NCBI GenBank assembly: GCA_902780985.1
Contig: CACZHN010000026.1
Location: forward strand, 1 to 18,490
DNA length: 18,490 bases
From: an uncultured Lachnospiraceae bacterium
GTDB lineage: Bacteria > Bacillota_A > Clostridia > Lachnospirales > Lachnospiraceae
Reading direction: 5' to 3'
The translations under genes were made by a program, and so were the position numbers. A model generated the notes under the pieces. That model saw only the letters and a program-made list of their open reading frames with translations, was not told the DNA's origin and ran no database searches. Below, piece by piece: positions 1 to 7,582 of this stretch (its first letter is position 1; the number at the start of each line of letters is the position of its first letter).

Positions 1-1
1 A

Positions 2-565
2 AAACCCGGAGTGGATCCGGATACGATCATACAGGAGACCGAGGAATGGTTTAATACAAATGCATTTGAACCGGGATCGGATTGGGGGCTGCACGTGGAA
101 TCCATGGAGAAGCAGCTTTCCCAGATCACCAAGGTGCTGAATCTTATCACGGTGGCCATATCCATAATCGCGGCCATATCGCTGGTAGTAGGCGGTATCG
201 GCGTTATGAACATCATGCTGGTAAGCGTGGTGGAAAGAACCAAGGAAATAGGTATCAGAAAGGCTCTGGGAGCCAAGAACAAAGTCATCGAAAGGCAGTT
301 CCTGGTAGAGGCGGTGCTGATATGTTCGATGGGAGGATTGATCGGAATTCTTCTGGGACTTTTAAACGGAGGATTGATTTCCGTGGCCGCAAAGTATATA
401 GTGGCATCAACGGATTATAATTTCATAACCGTTGTTGTAAGACCGCCGATCGCTGCAATCGTCGTATCCTTCGTATTCTCCATGCTGGTGGGAGTTATCT
501 TCGGATTGTATCCGGCAAGAAGAGCCGCAAGACTTTCACCGATAGATGCGTTAAGATACGAATAG
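2..565 (+). CDS. MacB/FtsX-type ABC transporter permease, C-terminal part (5' end outside window)
   Basis: This is the end of an ABC exporter permease of the MacB/FtsX family; the reading frame is open from base 2, so the true start lies upstream. In the visible 187 residues a short periplasmic-type segment is followed by three membrane spans (about residues 46-73, 100-123 and 150-170). The family hallmark GGIGVMNIMLVSVVERTKEI sits at the end of the first span, followed by GIRKALGA, and the C-terminus has the usual YPARRAARLSPIDALRYE ending. MacB-type permeases form mechanotransducing exporters for peptides, lipids or drugs, paired with a separate ATPase; the substrate cannot be read here. 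It ends 36 nt before the acyl carrier protein gene on the same strand with no terminator between, so they are probably co-transcribed. Family assignment is confident; function is not. Confidence 0.9.
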   Translation, partial: KPGVDPDTIIQETEEWFNTNAFEPGSDWGLHVESMEKQLSQITKVLNLITVAISIIAAISLVVGGIGVMNIMLVSVVERTKEIGIRKALGAKNKVIERQFLVEAVLICSMGGLIGILLGLLNGGLISVAAKYIVASTDYNFITVVVRPPIAAIVVSFVFSMLVGVIFGLYPARRAARLSPIDALRYE

Positions 566-601
566 TTGCTTGATAATATAACATTCAAAGAGGTAAAAAT
601 T

Positions 602-841
602 ATGATATACGATAAGCTTGTTGAGATACTCGAAGACTTCCTCTCCATTCAGGCGCAGGACCTGTCACAGGACACATCATTTAAGGATGACCTTGCTCTG
701 GATTCTCTGGATCTGTATGAGCTGGTGGTTATACTTGAGGAGGAGTTTAATGTTGAGATCCCGTCCGACAGACTCAGCTCGGAGATCGATACTATAGAAG
801 ACCTCGTAAGAATACTCAAAGAACTCGGAGTAGAGGACTAA
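602..841 (+). CDS. Acyl carrier protein (stand-alone)
   Basis: A 79-residue acyl carrier protein. It is acidic, has the expected four-helix pattern, and carries the phosphopantetheine attachment motif LDSLDLYELV with Ser35 as the modified serine. The ATG at 602 is chosen because AGAGG ends 8 nt upstream; an upstream TTG at 566 has no ribosome binding site and would add a non-ACP extension. It lies between an exporter permease and an acyl-ACP thioesterase, not in a fab cluster, so it may be a dedicated carrier instead of (or besides) the housekeeping AcpP. No partner ketosynthase or ligase is visible in this window. Whether it serves general fatty acid synthesis or a specialised acyl product is inference. 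Confidence 0.92.
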   Translation: MIYDKLVEILEDFLSIQAQDLSQDTSFKDDLALDSLDLYELVVILEEEFNVEIPSDRLSSEIDTIEDLVRILKELGVED

Positions 842-862
842 CAGTTCGGAGGAGTTCAGGAA

Positions 863-1597
863 ATGTATTCATATACGACGAGAGTAAGATACAGCGAGAT
901 TACGGAAAGCAGGGTTGCATCCCTGTTATCGATAATAAATTATTTTCAGGACTGCTGCACCTTTGAAGCAGAGGACAGAGGCGTGGGCATCGACTGGCTG
1001 AACGATCATAAGACAGCCTGGATGCTGACCAGCTGGCAGATCAAGATCGACAGAAGACCTAAGTACTGCGAGAACATCAAAGTTACCACCTGGGCCTGCG
1101 GTTTCAGATTCTTTCTGGGAAAGCGTAACTTCACCATAGAGAATGCGGAGACGGGAGAACTTCTGGTATACGCATATTCCGAATGGGCATATGTAAATAC
1201 CGAGAAAGGACTGCCGGAAAAGAACGTTCCGGAAGAAGAGTTCGAAGCCTACGGAATGGCAGATCCTCTTGATAAAGAATTCGAGAAGGGAAAGATAAAA
1301 CTTCCCGAAGATGCGGAACTGATACAGTGTGAACCGATCACGGTCACAGATCAGTATATAGACACAAATCATCACGTGAATAACGGGCAGTATATCTCCA
1401 TAGCCATGACGGCCCTGCCTGAGGATATCTTCATAAGATCCGATGATCTTAAAGGTCTGAGAGCGGAATATAAGCTTCAGTCCGTGAAGGGTGATGTTTT
1501 ATATCCGTATCGCGCCGAAGAGGCAGGAGACGGCGCTGTGGTTATTCTGAAGGATGAGGATGACAAGGTAAGACTGATAGCCGAATTCAATATGTAA
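863..1597 (+). CDS. Acyl-ACP thioesterase, FatA/FatB-like (PF01643 type)
   Basis: A 244-residue double-hotdog acyl-ACP thioesterase that would hydrolyse acyl-ACP to free fatty acid plus ACP in the cytoplasm. The N-terminal hotdog starts with the typical YTTRVRYSEI; the second contains DTNHHVNNGQY (residues 167-177), matching the plant and bacterial Fat motif in which Asp, Asn and His (here Asp167, Asn169 and His171) are catalytic. Length matches bacterial members. GGAGGAG ends 8 nt before the ATG. It follows the ACP gene by 21 nt and is the last gene before a strong terminator, so carrier and thioesterase are plausibly co-expressed. Anaerobic Firmicutes members often release medium-chain acids, but the chain length preferred here cannot be read. 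Confidence 0.9.
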   Translation: MYSYTTRVRYSEITESRVASLLSIINYFQDCCTFEAEDRGVGIDWLNDHKTAWMLTSWQIKIDRRPKYCENIKVTTWACGFRFFLGKRNFTIENAETGELLVYAYSEWAYVNTEKGLPEKNVPEEEFEAYGMADPLDKEFEKGKIKLPEDAELIQCEPITVTDQYIDTNHHVNNGQYISIAMTALPEDIFIRSDDLKGLRAEYKLQSVKGDVLYPYRAEEAGDGAVVILKDEDDKVRLIAEFNM

Positions 1598-1608
1598 CAC
1601 AAAAAAAT

Positions 1609-1643
1609 ACCGGGTACCGTTATTTCTAACGGTGCCCGGTTTT
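1609..1643. terminator. Bidirectional rho-independent terminator
   Basis: A 14-bp stem (1609-1622 with 1627-1640, one G-T pair) closed by TTTC. It has TTTT on the plus side and a run of seven A just before it, which reads as a U-tract on the minus strand. It lies between the thioesterase stop (1597) and the convergent phosphorylase stop (1656) and can serve both. Confidence 0.9.
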
Positions 1644-1655
1644 AAGTTTCGTTTA

Positions 1656-4103
1656 TTAGCCGAGAACTACAACTACCTTATGAGTTCCGTCTGCAAATGT
1701 AGGAAGTACAGTGCCTTCAACAGCCTGTCCGTCTACAGTGATGCTCTTAACACCCTTCTCAACATGATCAGGATTCTGAACTTCGATCTCATATGTAGCT
1801 CCGCGGTACTTTCTTGTAGCCTTGAAGCCGTCCCAAGCTGATGGGATAGAAGGATCAACCTTAAGTCCGTTCCAGTCTGCCTGGATACCGATGATGTACT
1901 GGCTGATTGCTACGAAGTTCCATGCAGCTGTACCTGTGAGCCATGAGTTCTTAGCCTCACCCTGACGTCCTGCATCCTTACCTGCAACCATCTGTGCATA
2001 TACATAAGGCTCTGTTCTGTGAAGATCCGAGATATCCTCAAGGAAAGCAGGAGCGATTCTTGAGTACCAGTCAAATGCCTTGTTACCGAATCCGGCATAA
2101 GCAGCTGCACAGATCATCCATGCATTGTTATGACAGAATACACCGGCATTTTCCTTGTATCCTGCAGGATATGTCGAAATCTCACCGTACTCGATATAGT
2201 ACTTTGTGAAAGCAGGGTTGTTAAGTACGAGACCGTACTTGCATCCGAGACGCTCTTCAACAGAGTTGATAACCTTCTCAGCCCAACCGTCTTCCTTACC
2301 GATATCTGACATGATACCGAAGCCCTGTGGCTCGATGAAGATCTTTCCTTCTTCGCATTCCTTAGAACCAACCTTACGTCCGAGATCGTCGTAAGCTCTG
2401 ATGAACCACTCGCCGTCCCAACCGAACTTCTTGATTGTTTCTTTCATCTTGTCGATCTCAGCCTGTGCCTTAGCAGCCTCTTCCTCGTCTCCCTTGTACT
2501 TGCAGAGTGCTACGTAATCAGGACCTGCATAAGTGAAGAGTGTAGCAACGAAGATTGACTCAGCGACATCTGAGAATCCCTTATCACCGTACTTAGGTGA
2601 TGTGTATGTCTGGAAGCTTTCACCAGGTGTATCTGACCAGCATGAAAGGTTCAGACAGTCATTCCAGTCAGCTCTCATTGAAAGAGGAAGTCCGTGAGGA
2701 CCAACTTCCTTAGCTACCTTGTAGAATGACTGATGCAGGTGGTGCATCATTGACTGAGCCAGTGACTCATCGTTACGATAAGGAACCTGCTCATCAAGGA
2801 TTGAGTAATCACCTGTCTCCTTAATATAAGCAGCTGTAGACATGATCATCCACAGCGGATCATCTGAGAAGTTACCGCCCAGAGTATCATTTCCCTTCTT
2901 AGTAAGAGGCTGATACTGGTGGAAGCATCCACCGTCTTCAAACTGTGTAGCGGCAAGATCGAGAATTCTCTCACGTGCTCTGTCAGGGATCTGATGAACG
3001 AATCCGAGGAGATCCTGGTTAGAATCACGGAAGCCCATACCACGTCCGATACCGGACTCGAAGTATGAAGCACTTCTTGACATGTTAAATGTAACCATAC
3101 ACTGATACTGATTCCAGATGTTAACCATTCTGTTAACCTTCTCATCAGGAGTATCAACGTTGTATTTTGAAAGAAGCTCATCCCACATAGCCTTGTTTGC
3201 AGCGAAGGCAGCATCTACCTTGTCTACGCTGTCGAACTTAGCAATCATGTCGTAAGCCTTTGACTTGTTCATAGTACCGTCTGCATTCCACTTGTCTGCA
3301 CCGTTCTCAACATAACCGAGAATGAATACGAGAGCCTTCTCTTCGCCAGGGGCAAGAGTGATCTTAAGTGAATGAGATGCGATCGGTGACCAACCGTCAG
3401 CCTTTGAATTCTTGGAAGCATCTGCGAATACAACGTCCGGCTTATCGAAACCGTTGTAAAGACCGAGGAAGCTTTCTCTGTCACAGTCATATCCGTCGAT
3501 GTCGCTGTTTACTGTATAGAATGCGAAGTGATCACGACGCTCTTTATACTCTGTCTTATGGAAGAGAGTAGAACCCTCAACCTCAACTTCACCTGTATTG
3601 AAGTTTCTCTGGAAGTTTGTTGAGTCATCCTCAGCATTCCACAGGCACCACTCAAGGAATGAGAAAAGAGTGAAGCTCTTTGGAGTTGTTCCTTCATTCT
3701 TAAGAACTACCTTCTGGATCTCTCCGTTGTATCCCTGAGGTACAAAGAAGGTAACTTCTGCCTTAAGTTCGTTCTTCTTACCTGTGATAATTGAATATCC
3801 CATTCCGTGACGGCACTGATAAAAATCAAGCTCTGTCTTAACAGGTGACCATCCCGGATTCCAAACTGTTCCGTCGTCGTTAATATAGAAGTAACGTCCG
3901 CCTACATCAACAGGAACGTTGTTGTAGCGATATCTTGTGATACGTCTCATACGCGCATCTTTATAGAAATGATATCCTCCGGCTGTGTTTGAAATGAGTG
4001 AGAAGAAACTCTCTGTTCCAAGGTAATTGATCCATGGATAAGGAGTTCTTGGTGAGGTGATGACATACTCTTTGGCTGCATCATCAAAGAAACCAAATTT
4101 CAT
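1656..4103 (-). CDS. cbpA: Cellobiose phosphorylase (GH94)
   Basis: An 815-residue GH94 enzyme that phosphorolyses cellobiose to alpha-glucose-1-phosphate and glucose, saving an ATP. There is no signal peptide, so it is cytoplasmic. With a constant offset of 8 the active-site residues I recall for the Cellvibrio gilvus enzyme line up: Arg354 and Asp360 (GRGMGFRD), Trp480 and the general acid Asp482 (DWND), Glu641, His658, Thr723 and Gly724. The length fits cellobiose phosphorylase rather than the longer cellodextrin phosphorylases. The start is MKFGFFDD at 4103: GGGAAGG lies 10 nt upstream, and an upstream in-frame ATG would add 30 non-conserved residues. It has its own promoter and follows the epimerase gene on the same strand. 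Specificity for another beta-glucobiose, for example laminaribiose, cannot be fully excluded. Confidence 0.93.
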   Translation of the reverse strand: MKFGFFDDAAKEYVITSPRTPYPWINYLGTESFFSLISNTAGGYHFYKDARMRRITRYRYNNVPVDVGGRYFYINDDGTVWNPGWSPVKTELDFYQCRHGMGYSIITGKKNELKAEVTFFVPQGYNGEIQKVVLKNEGTTPKSFTLFSFLEWCLWNAEDDSTNFQRNFNTGEVEVEGSTLFHKTEYKERRDHFAFYTVNSDIDGYDCDRESFLGLYNGFDKPDVVFADASKNSKADGWSPIASHSLKITLAPGEEKALVFILGYVENGADKWNADGTMNKSKAYDMIAKFDSVDKVDAAFAANKAMWDELLSKYNVDTPDEKVNRMVNIWNQYQCMVTFNMSRSASYFESGIGRGMGFRDSNQDLLGFVHQIPDRARERILDLAATQFEDGGCFHQYQPLTKKGNDTLGGNFSDDPLWMIMSTAAYIKETGDYSILDEQVPYRNDESLAQSMMHHLHQSFYKVAKEVGPHGLPLSMRADWNDCLNLSCWSDTPGESFQTYTSPKYGDKGFSDVAESIFVATLFTYAGPDYVALCKYKGDEEEAAKAQAEIDKMKETIKKFGWDGEWFIRAYDDLGRKVGSKECEEGKIFIEPQGFGIMSDIGKEDGWAEKVINSVEERLGCKYGLVLNNPAFTKYYIEYGEISTYPAGYKENAGVFCHNNAWMICAAAYAGFGNKAFDWYSRIAPAFLEDISDLHRTEPYVYAQMVAGKDAGRQGEAKNSWLTGTAAWNFVAISQYIIGIQADWNGLKVDPSIPSAWDGFKATRKYRGATYEIEVQNPDHVEKGVKSITVDGQAVEGTVLPTFADGTHKVVVVLG

Positions 4104-4151
4104 AAGTTTGATACCTTCCCTTCTGTTTTTTAATCTTAATAAATATAAACC

Positions 4152-4169
4152 CATCTGAATAAACAGATG
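4152..4169. promoter_or_regulatory. Inverted repeat at the GH94 transcription start, possible operator
   Basis: CATCTG, six A/T-rich bases, then CAGATG. It covers the expected first bases of the GH94 transcript, just downstream of the -10 box, the usual place for a repressor operator. It could instead be a small 5' hairpin that stabilises the mRNA. Confidence 0.4.
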
Positions 4170-4175
4170 TATAGA

Positions 4176-4204
4176 ATTATAGTATAAGAGCACCTAAAAC
4201 TCAA
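4176..4204 (-). promoter_or_regulatory. Sigma-A-type promoter of the GH94 gene
   Basis: On the minus strand, TTGAGT (4204-4199), a 17-nt spacer, then a perfect TATAAT (4181-4176). The start is expected near 4169, giving a leader of about 65 nt. The -35 box lies in the loop of the hairpin at 4188-4220. Confidence 0.7.
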
Positions 4205-4220
4205 GGAGAATTAGGTGCTC
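4188..4220 (-). terminator. Stem-loop between epimerase and GH94 genes (terminator or operator)
   Basis: A perfect 10-bp stem (4188-4197 with 4211-4220) with a 13-nt loop, starting 14 nt after the epimerase stop. The T-run that follows on the minus strand is interrupted (TTATACT), so termination may be weak. The loop holds the -35 box of the GH94 promoter, so the repeat could also act as DNA, as a protein-binding site. Confidence 0.5.
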
Positions 4221-4234
4221 GCGGCATATCTTAA

Positions 4235-5248
4235 TTATATTCTCTGTTTGCTGTAAATGTGTTCTTTTACGGTCTTTGCTTCGCCCGGAGCAAGCTCGAT
4301 ATAGCCTGATTCCTCGTTGTGGAGAGGAAGGTTCGGAGCATCGATCATCCATGTGATCGGTTCCGGACATATAAAGCCCTTTGTGCCCCAGTGATTCCAG
4401 AAGATCCAGAACTTGAAAGCATCATCGATCTCGTAGAAGATCTCCTTGCCGGAAGCAAGGTCGGAAATGATAGCTCCCCTGAAAGGCTGGCCGTCCATAT
4501 CCGCAACAACCGTAGGATAAACGTCGTTGTCGATAACGTGTTCAACAGGAACCATGGAACCTGTCTGGTACTGCTTATCGTGGTTATCCAGAGGTGCGGT
4601 CTCGGTGGTAGGAAGGCATAAATTGTTAAGAAGCCATTTCTCATCACCGATGGTGGCGAAGATTCTCGAATCAAGCGCCTTGCCTGTGCTGGTGAAAGGT
4701 GCATTTATACATGTATGATTACATATGCTGTAAGGAAGCTGTCTGTCCGAATTGTTGGTGATGGTCACTTCGAAGTAGAGACCGTCATCGTTCAGTGTAA
4801 ATGTAAAGTCGGCTGTGAACTTTACAGGAAATGTTTCGAACAGCGGATCTTTCTCATCATATACATATCTTGTCTTTCCGATAGCCCGGCTGTTTCTTAC
4901 CTCGGCACTTACAATCTCGTGCTGTCTGGTGTGAAGGAAGCCGTGAAGGTAATTACCCTCGGCATCGTTCGGTGTGAACTGATATGTGTAATCGGATGCT
5001 TTAAGAACTCCCTTGCCGAGACGGTTGCCGTAGAAGAGTGTAGGCATACCGTAGATAACGGACTCGGCCTTCAGCTGTTCTATTGAAATGCTGTCGTCGT
5101 ATCTGAAGAATTCAACATCCATTTCGTTGTTGCGAAGACGGAGAACATTGCTTCCTATAAAAGGAGCGATGGTAGCTTCGTAACAATCGGACTTAAGAAC
5201 GATAACGTCTTCGTCCTTATACTTTTTTACATTAGCTGTTATAGGCAT
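4235..5248 (-). CDS. Aldose 1-epimerase-like protein (GalM fold)
   Basis: A 337-residue protein of the aldose 1-epimerase superfamily, which interconverts alpha and beta anomers of sugars. Visible marks are GNRLG with Arg76, the His-containing segment YLHGFLHTRQH (100-110), NHTC with His178 in place of the usual general-acid NHxYF segment, and CPEP with Glu296 near the C-terminus in the position of the catalytic base. No signal peptide. It begins 2 nt after the HIT stop codon, and its binding site AAGGAGG overlaps the last codons of the HIT gene, so the two are translationally coupled. Position upstream of the cellobiose phosphorylase suggests work on glucose or a glucoside, but the exact substrate is unknown and the NHTC variation argues for a divergent subfamily. 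Confidence 0.8.
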   Translation of the reverse strand: MPITANVKKYKDEDVIVLKSDCYEATIAPFIGSNVLRLRNNEMDVEFFRYDDSISIEQLKAESVIYGMPTLFYGNRLGKGVLKASDYTYQFTPNDAEGNYLHGFLHTRQHEIVSAEVRNSRAIGKTRYVYDEKDPLFETFPVKFTADFTFTLNDDGLYFEVTITNNSDRQLPYSICNHTCINAPFTSTGKALDSRIFATIGDEKWLLNNLCLPTTETAPLDNHDKQYQTGSMVPVEHVIDNDVYPTVVADMDGQPFRGAIISDLASGKEIFYEIDDAFKFWIFWNHWGTKGFICPEPITWMIDAPNLPLHNEESGYIELAPGEAKTVKEHIYSKQRI

Positions 5249-5250
5249 TT

Positions 5251-5673
5251 TTAATCCTCCTTTAAAACAGCTGCAATCTCTGCTGCGGTTGCAGCCTGCT
5301 CCTCATCGGAAAAACTCTTGTGAGCCCACTCAAACTCAAAGTCATCATTAAATCTCGGTACTACATGAATGTGAAGATGGAATACCGTCTGTCCTGCTGC
5401 AGGTCCGTTGTTCTGTACGATATTTACTCCGTCGCAGCCTGTAACCTTCTTTACAGCTGTGGCGATCTTCTTTGCAAGAGGCATAACCTTTGCGAGTACA
5501 TCCTCGTCTGCCTCGAGAAGATTTTCGAAATGTTGCTTTGGAAGTATGAGTGCGTGTCCTCTGTTTGCCGGACTTGCATCCAGGATAACGTTGAAGTCGT
5601 CATCTTCATATATGCTGTTTGTCGGGAATACCCCGTTTGCAAGCTTGCAGAATATACAATCATCTTTAATCAT
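5251..5673 (-). CDS. HIT family (histidine triad) nucleotide-binding protein
   Basis: A 140-residue HINT-type protein. These are nucleoside phosphoramidate or AMP-lysine hydrolases acting in the cytoplasm. The triad HLHIHV gives His99, His101 and His103, and CIFC near the N-terminus (Cys6, Cys9) matches the zinc-binding pair of this branch. The ATG at 5673 is used because GGAGG lies 9 nt upstream; an upstream ATG at 5742 would add 23 residues and start upstream of the mapped promoter's expected transcript. The gene is first in an operon with the epimerase, and its own C-terminal codons contain that gene's ribosome binding site. A link between HIT proteins and sugar metabolism is not established; the pairing may be a simple housekeeping arrangement. 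Confidence 0.93.
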   Translation of the reverse strand: MIKDDCIFCKLANGVFPTNSIYEDDDFNVILDASPANRGHALILPKQHFENLLEADEDVLAKVMPLAKKIATAVKKVTGCDGVNIVQNNGPAAGQTVFHLHIHVVPRFNDDFEFEWAHKSFSDEEQAATAAEIAAVLKED

Positions 5674-5713
5674 TGCTTGTATCCTCCGAATATATGGAAA
5701 TTTTGTAAAGCTA

Positions 5714-5742
5714 ATTATATCATTCCGTATTTCCAAACTCAA
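5714..5742 (-). promoter_or_regulatory. Promoter of the HIT-epimerase operon
   Basis: On the minus strand, TTGAGT (5742-5737), a 17-nt spacer, then TATAAT (5719-5714), with a start expected near 5707. Both boxes and the spacing are identical to those of the GH94 promoter. Confidence 0.7.
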
Positions 5743-5794
5743 CGATAACCTATTTGTCGTTCACCTTCAAAAAGTGTCGTTCGCAAATTCAGTG

Positions 5795-5823
5795 TTGACA
5801 TATCGGAGGTTATATTGTAATTT
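5795..5823 (+). promoter_or_regulatory. metK: Likely promoter of the SAM riboswitch-metK transcript
   Basis: A consensus TTGACA at 5795-5800. The -10 is weaker: TGTAAT at 5816-5821 (15-nt spacer) or TAATTT at 5818-5823 (17-nt spacer). The transcript would start near 5828-5830, about 17 nt before the aptamer. Confidence 0.6.
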
Positions 5824-5846
5824 GTAGTAGTTGACAAAAGAAAATA

Positions 5847-5970
5847 CTCTTATTCAGAGTGGTGGAGTTACAAGGAACGTTGAAGCCACGGCAACCCGAT
5901 AGCATATGACGGGGACGTCAATGCATACGAAGGTGCCTGCCTGAGCACGTAATTACGTGAGCAATAAGAG
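5847..5970 (+). ncRNA. SAM-I (S-box) riboswitch aptamer
   Basis: A cis-acting S-adenosylmethionine sensor. The P1 helix pairs CTCTTATT (5847-5854) with AATAAGAG (5963-5970). The S-box core is present: CAGAGTGGTGGAG, then GAAGCCACGGCAACC, a P3 arm around GCATATGAC and GTCAATGC, AAGGTGCC, and a P4 hairpin built on the 14-bp palindrome CACGTAATTACGTG (5946-5959). G5970-G5976 (GGGTTTG) can leave P1 and pair with CAAATCC (5991-5997) to make a 7-bp antiterminator, which excludes the terminator stem. High SAM should therefore stop transcription before metK. Confidence 0.96.
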
Positions 5971-5991
5971 GGTTTGAAAGATGATACTTAC

Positions 5992-6023
5992 AAATCCGGT
6001 TGTGCTCACGACCGGATTTTTTT
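5992..6023 (+). terminator. SAM riboswitch terminator (expression platform)
   Basis: AAATCCGGT (5992-6000) pairs with ACCGGATTT (6011-6019), extended inside by a few pairs, followed by seven T. Its left arm overlaps the antiterminator partner at 5991-5997. Confidence 0.92.
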
Positions 6024-6035
6024 GTGCGAAGCTGA

Positions 6036-6149
6036 GGCAAGGTCATATCACGGAGTGATATGACATGCTTCCGAAAACAGATTCGTATTTATACGAGAGT
6101 CTGTTTTCGGAAGTATCGTCATATACGCTTTTGCGTATATGACTTTGCC
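6036..6149 (+). repeat. Three tandem hairpins bounded by 13-bp inverted ends, metK leader
   Basis: Between the riboswitch terminator and metK lie three hairpins: 6042-6064 (10-bp stem, GGA loop), 6068-6113 (14-bp stem around an inner TCGTAT/ATACGA hairpin) and 6118-6143 (11-bp stem, TTTT loop). The first and third begin GTCATAT and end ATATGAC. The outer ends 6036-6048 and 6137-6149 also pair with each other over 13 bp (one G-T), so the block has terminal inverted repeats and two exclusive folds. This resembles a small palindromic or REPIN/MITE-like insertion, or a structured mRNA leader. Which of these it is cannot be told from one copy. Confidence 0.75.
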
Positions 6150-6160
6150 GAGGCCGCATC

Positions 6161-6192
6161 ATCGAGCGGATGCGTTCACGCAGGAGCTCGAT
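6161..6192 (+). promoter_or_regulatory. Hairpin just before the metK ribosome binding site
   Basis: ATCGAGC (6161-6167) pairs with GCTCGAT (6186-6192). Inside, after symmetric GGA bulges, TGCG pairs with CGCA around a TTCA loop. It ends about 12 nt before the AAAGGAGAGG that serves metK, so it could affect translation or mRNA stability. Role unknown. Confidence 0.55.
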
Positions 6193-6217
6193 ATCCGTTT
6201 TATTGAAAGGAGAGGAA

Positions 6218-7408
6218 ATGGAAAGAAGACTTTTTACATCCGAGTCCGTTACAGAAGGACATCCGGATAAGATCTGCGATCAGATCTCAGATGCCATCCT
6301 TGACGAACTTCTTCGTCAGGATCCGAACAGCCGTGTAGCTTGCGAAACATCGGTTACTACAGGCCTTGTACTTGTTATGGGTGAGATATCAACAAACGCT
6401 TATGTAGATATCCAGAAAACAGTTCGTGATACCGTAAGAGAGATCGGTTACGACAGAGCAAAGTACGGTTTCGACTGTGATACCTGCGGCGTTATCGTTG
6501 CAATAGATGAGCAGAGTGCCGACATTGCCATGGGAGTTGATAAGGCTCTCGAAGCAAAGGAAAATCAGATGAGTGATGAGGAAATCGAAGCAATCGGTGC
6601 CGGAGATCAGGGTATGATGTTCGGTTATGCTTCAACAGAAACACCTGAGCTTATGCCATATCCGATATCACTTGCACACAAGCTTTCAAGAAGACTTACA
6701 GAGGTTCGTAAGAACGGAACACTTCCTTATCTCAGACCTGACGGAAAGACTCAGGTTACAGTTGAGTATGATGAAGAGGGCAAGCCGGTAAGACTTGATG
6801 CTGTAGTTCTTTCAACACAGCACAGCGAAGAGGTTACACAGGAGCAGATCCATGAAGATATCAAGAAGCATGTCTTCGATGTTGTGCTTCCTGCAGATAT
6901 GATAGACGAGAACACAAAGTTCTTCATTAATCCTACGGGACGTTTCGTAATCGGTGGTCCTCACGGAGATTCGGGACTTACAGGACGTAAGATCATCGTT
7001 GATACCTACGGCGGATATGCTCGTCACGGCGGCGGAGCATTCTCGGGAAAGGATCCGACAAAGGTTGACCGTTCTGCTGCATACGCTGCACGTTACGTAG
7101 CTAAGAATATTGTAGCTGCAGGACTTGCAGATAAATGCGAGGTACAGCTTTCATATGCTATCGGTGTAGCAAGACCTACATCAATCTTCGTTGATACTTT
7201 CGGAACAGGACGTCTTTCGGATAATAAGATCGTTGAGATCGTAAGAGAGAACTTCGACCTTCGTCCGGCAGGAATCATCAAGATGCTCGACCTTCGTCGT
7301 CCTATCTACAAGCAGACAGCTGCTTACGGACACTTCGGAAGAACAGACATCGATGTACCTTGGGAGAAGACAGACGTAGCCGAGAAGCTTAAGGGATACC
7401 TTAACTAA
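6218..7408 (+). CDS. metK: S-adenosylmethionine synthetase
   Basis: MetK makes S-adenosylmethionine from methionine and ATP in the cytoplasm. The 396-residue length is normal. Both family signatures are intact: [11 protein letters not shown] at 127-137 (adenosine-binding) and [19 protein letters not shown] from 271 (phosphate-binding loop). The N-terminus [20 protein letters not shown] is also typical. The ATG at 6218 is used because AAAGGAGAGG precedes it and the conserved N-terminus begins there; an earlier in-frame start at 6170 lies inside the hairpin region and adds unrelated residues. It is controlled by the upstream SAM-I riboswitch, a product-feedback loop, and is followed by a strong terminator, so it is a single-gene transcript. 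Confidence 0.98.
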   Translation: MERRLFTSESVTEGHPDKICDQISDAILDELLRQDPNSRVACETSVTTGLVLVMGEISTNAYVDIQKTVRDTVREIGYDRAKYGFDCDTCGVIVAIDEQSADIAMGVDKALEAKENQMSDEEIEAIGAGDQGMMFGYASTETPELMPYPISLAHKLSRRLTEVRKNGTLPYLRPDGKTQVTVEYDEEGKPVRLDAVVLSTQHSEEVTQEQIHEDIKKHVFDVVLPADMIDENTKFFINPTGRFVIGGPHGDSGLTGRKIIVDTYGGYARHGGGAFSGKDPTKVDRSAAYAARYVAKNIVAAGLADKCEVQLSYAIGVARPTSIFVDTFGTGRLSDNKIVEIVRENFDLRPAGIIKMLDLRRPIYKQTAAYGHFGRTDIDVPWEKTDVAEKLKGYLN

Positions 7409-7436
7409 AAGAATACTTATATAATTATGGCTTTAT

Positions 7437-7468
7437 CCGGCAGGAATATATTTTCCTGCCGGGTTTTT
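7437..7468 (+). terminator. metK rho-independent terminator
   Basis: A perfect 10-bp stem CCGGCAGGAA (7437-7446) with TTCCTGCCGG (7453-7462), loop TATATT, then GTTTTT. Confidence 0.93.
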
Positions 7469-7486
7469 AATGTACGGTACAATTTC

Positions 7487-7537
7487 AATTACGTGCTGAT
7501 AAATGCGATGGACGGAAGCCTGATCGACATTATCTAA
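7487..7537 (+). pseudogene. C-terminal remnant of a lost paralogue of the next lipoprotein gene
   Basis: The frame from 7487 reads NYVLINAMDGSLIDII then TAA. The intact lipoprotein gene that follows ends MYVIINAMDGSLIEILY then TAG. From the Tyr codon, 23 of about 29 bases agree, with changes mostly at third positions, and the bases after the stop (TAATAG against TATTAG) align too. No start or ribosome binding site belongs to this piece, and the metK terminator ends 19 nt before it. It is best read as the last codons of an old tandem duplicate whose body was deleted; the AT-rich stem-loop after it looks like that gene's own terminator. Confidence 0.75.
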
Positions 7538-7540
7538 TAG

Positions 7541-7582
7541 AAATTATTAAGCATCACCTTAATTATTCTTAATAATTTTTTT
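7541..7582 (+). terminator. AT-rich terminator of the lost paralogue
   Basis: An 11-bp stem, AAATTATTAAG (7541-7551) with CTTAATAATTT (7568-7578), followed by a run of T to 7582. It begins 4 nt after the remnant's stop codon. Confidence 0.6.

Noticed and set aside
926..1375. 149-codon open frame antisense to the thioesterase
   Set aside because: No plausible start site or recognisable domain, and the plus-strand gene is certain.
4104..4193. N-terminal extension of the phosphorylase by 30 codons
   Set aside because: It runs back through the -10 box region and start point of the predicted promoter, lacks a ribosome binding site, and MKFGFFDD is the usual family start.
5831..5836. Second consensus TTGACA just before the SAM aptamer
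   Set aside because: A -10 box at 17 nt would fall inside the riboswitch core (TCAGAG) and does not resemble one.
6036..6149. Hairpin block considered as a full insertion sequence
   Set aside because: It has no open reading frame and no clear target-site duplication, so it can at most be a non-autonomous element.
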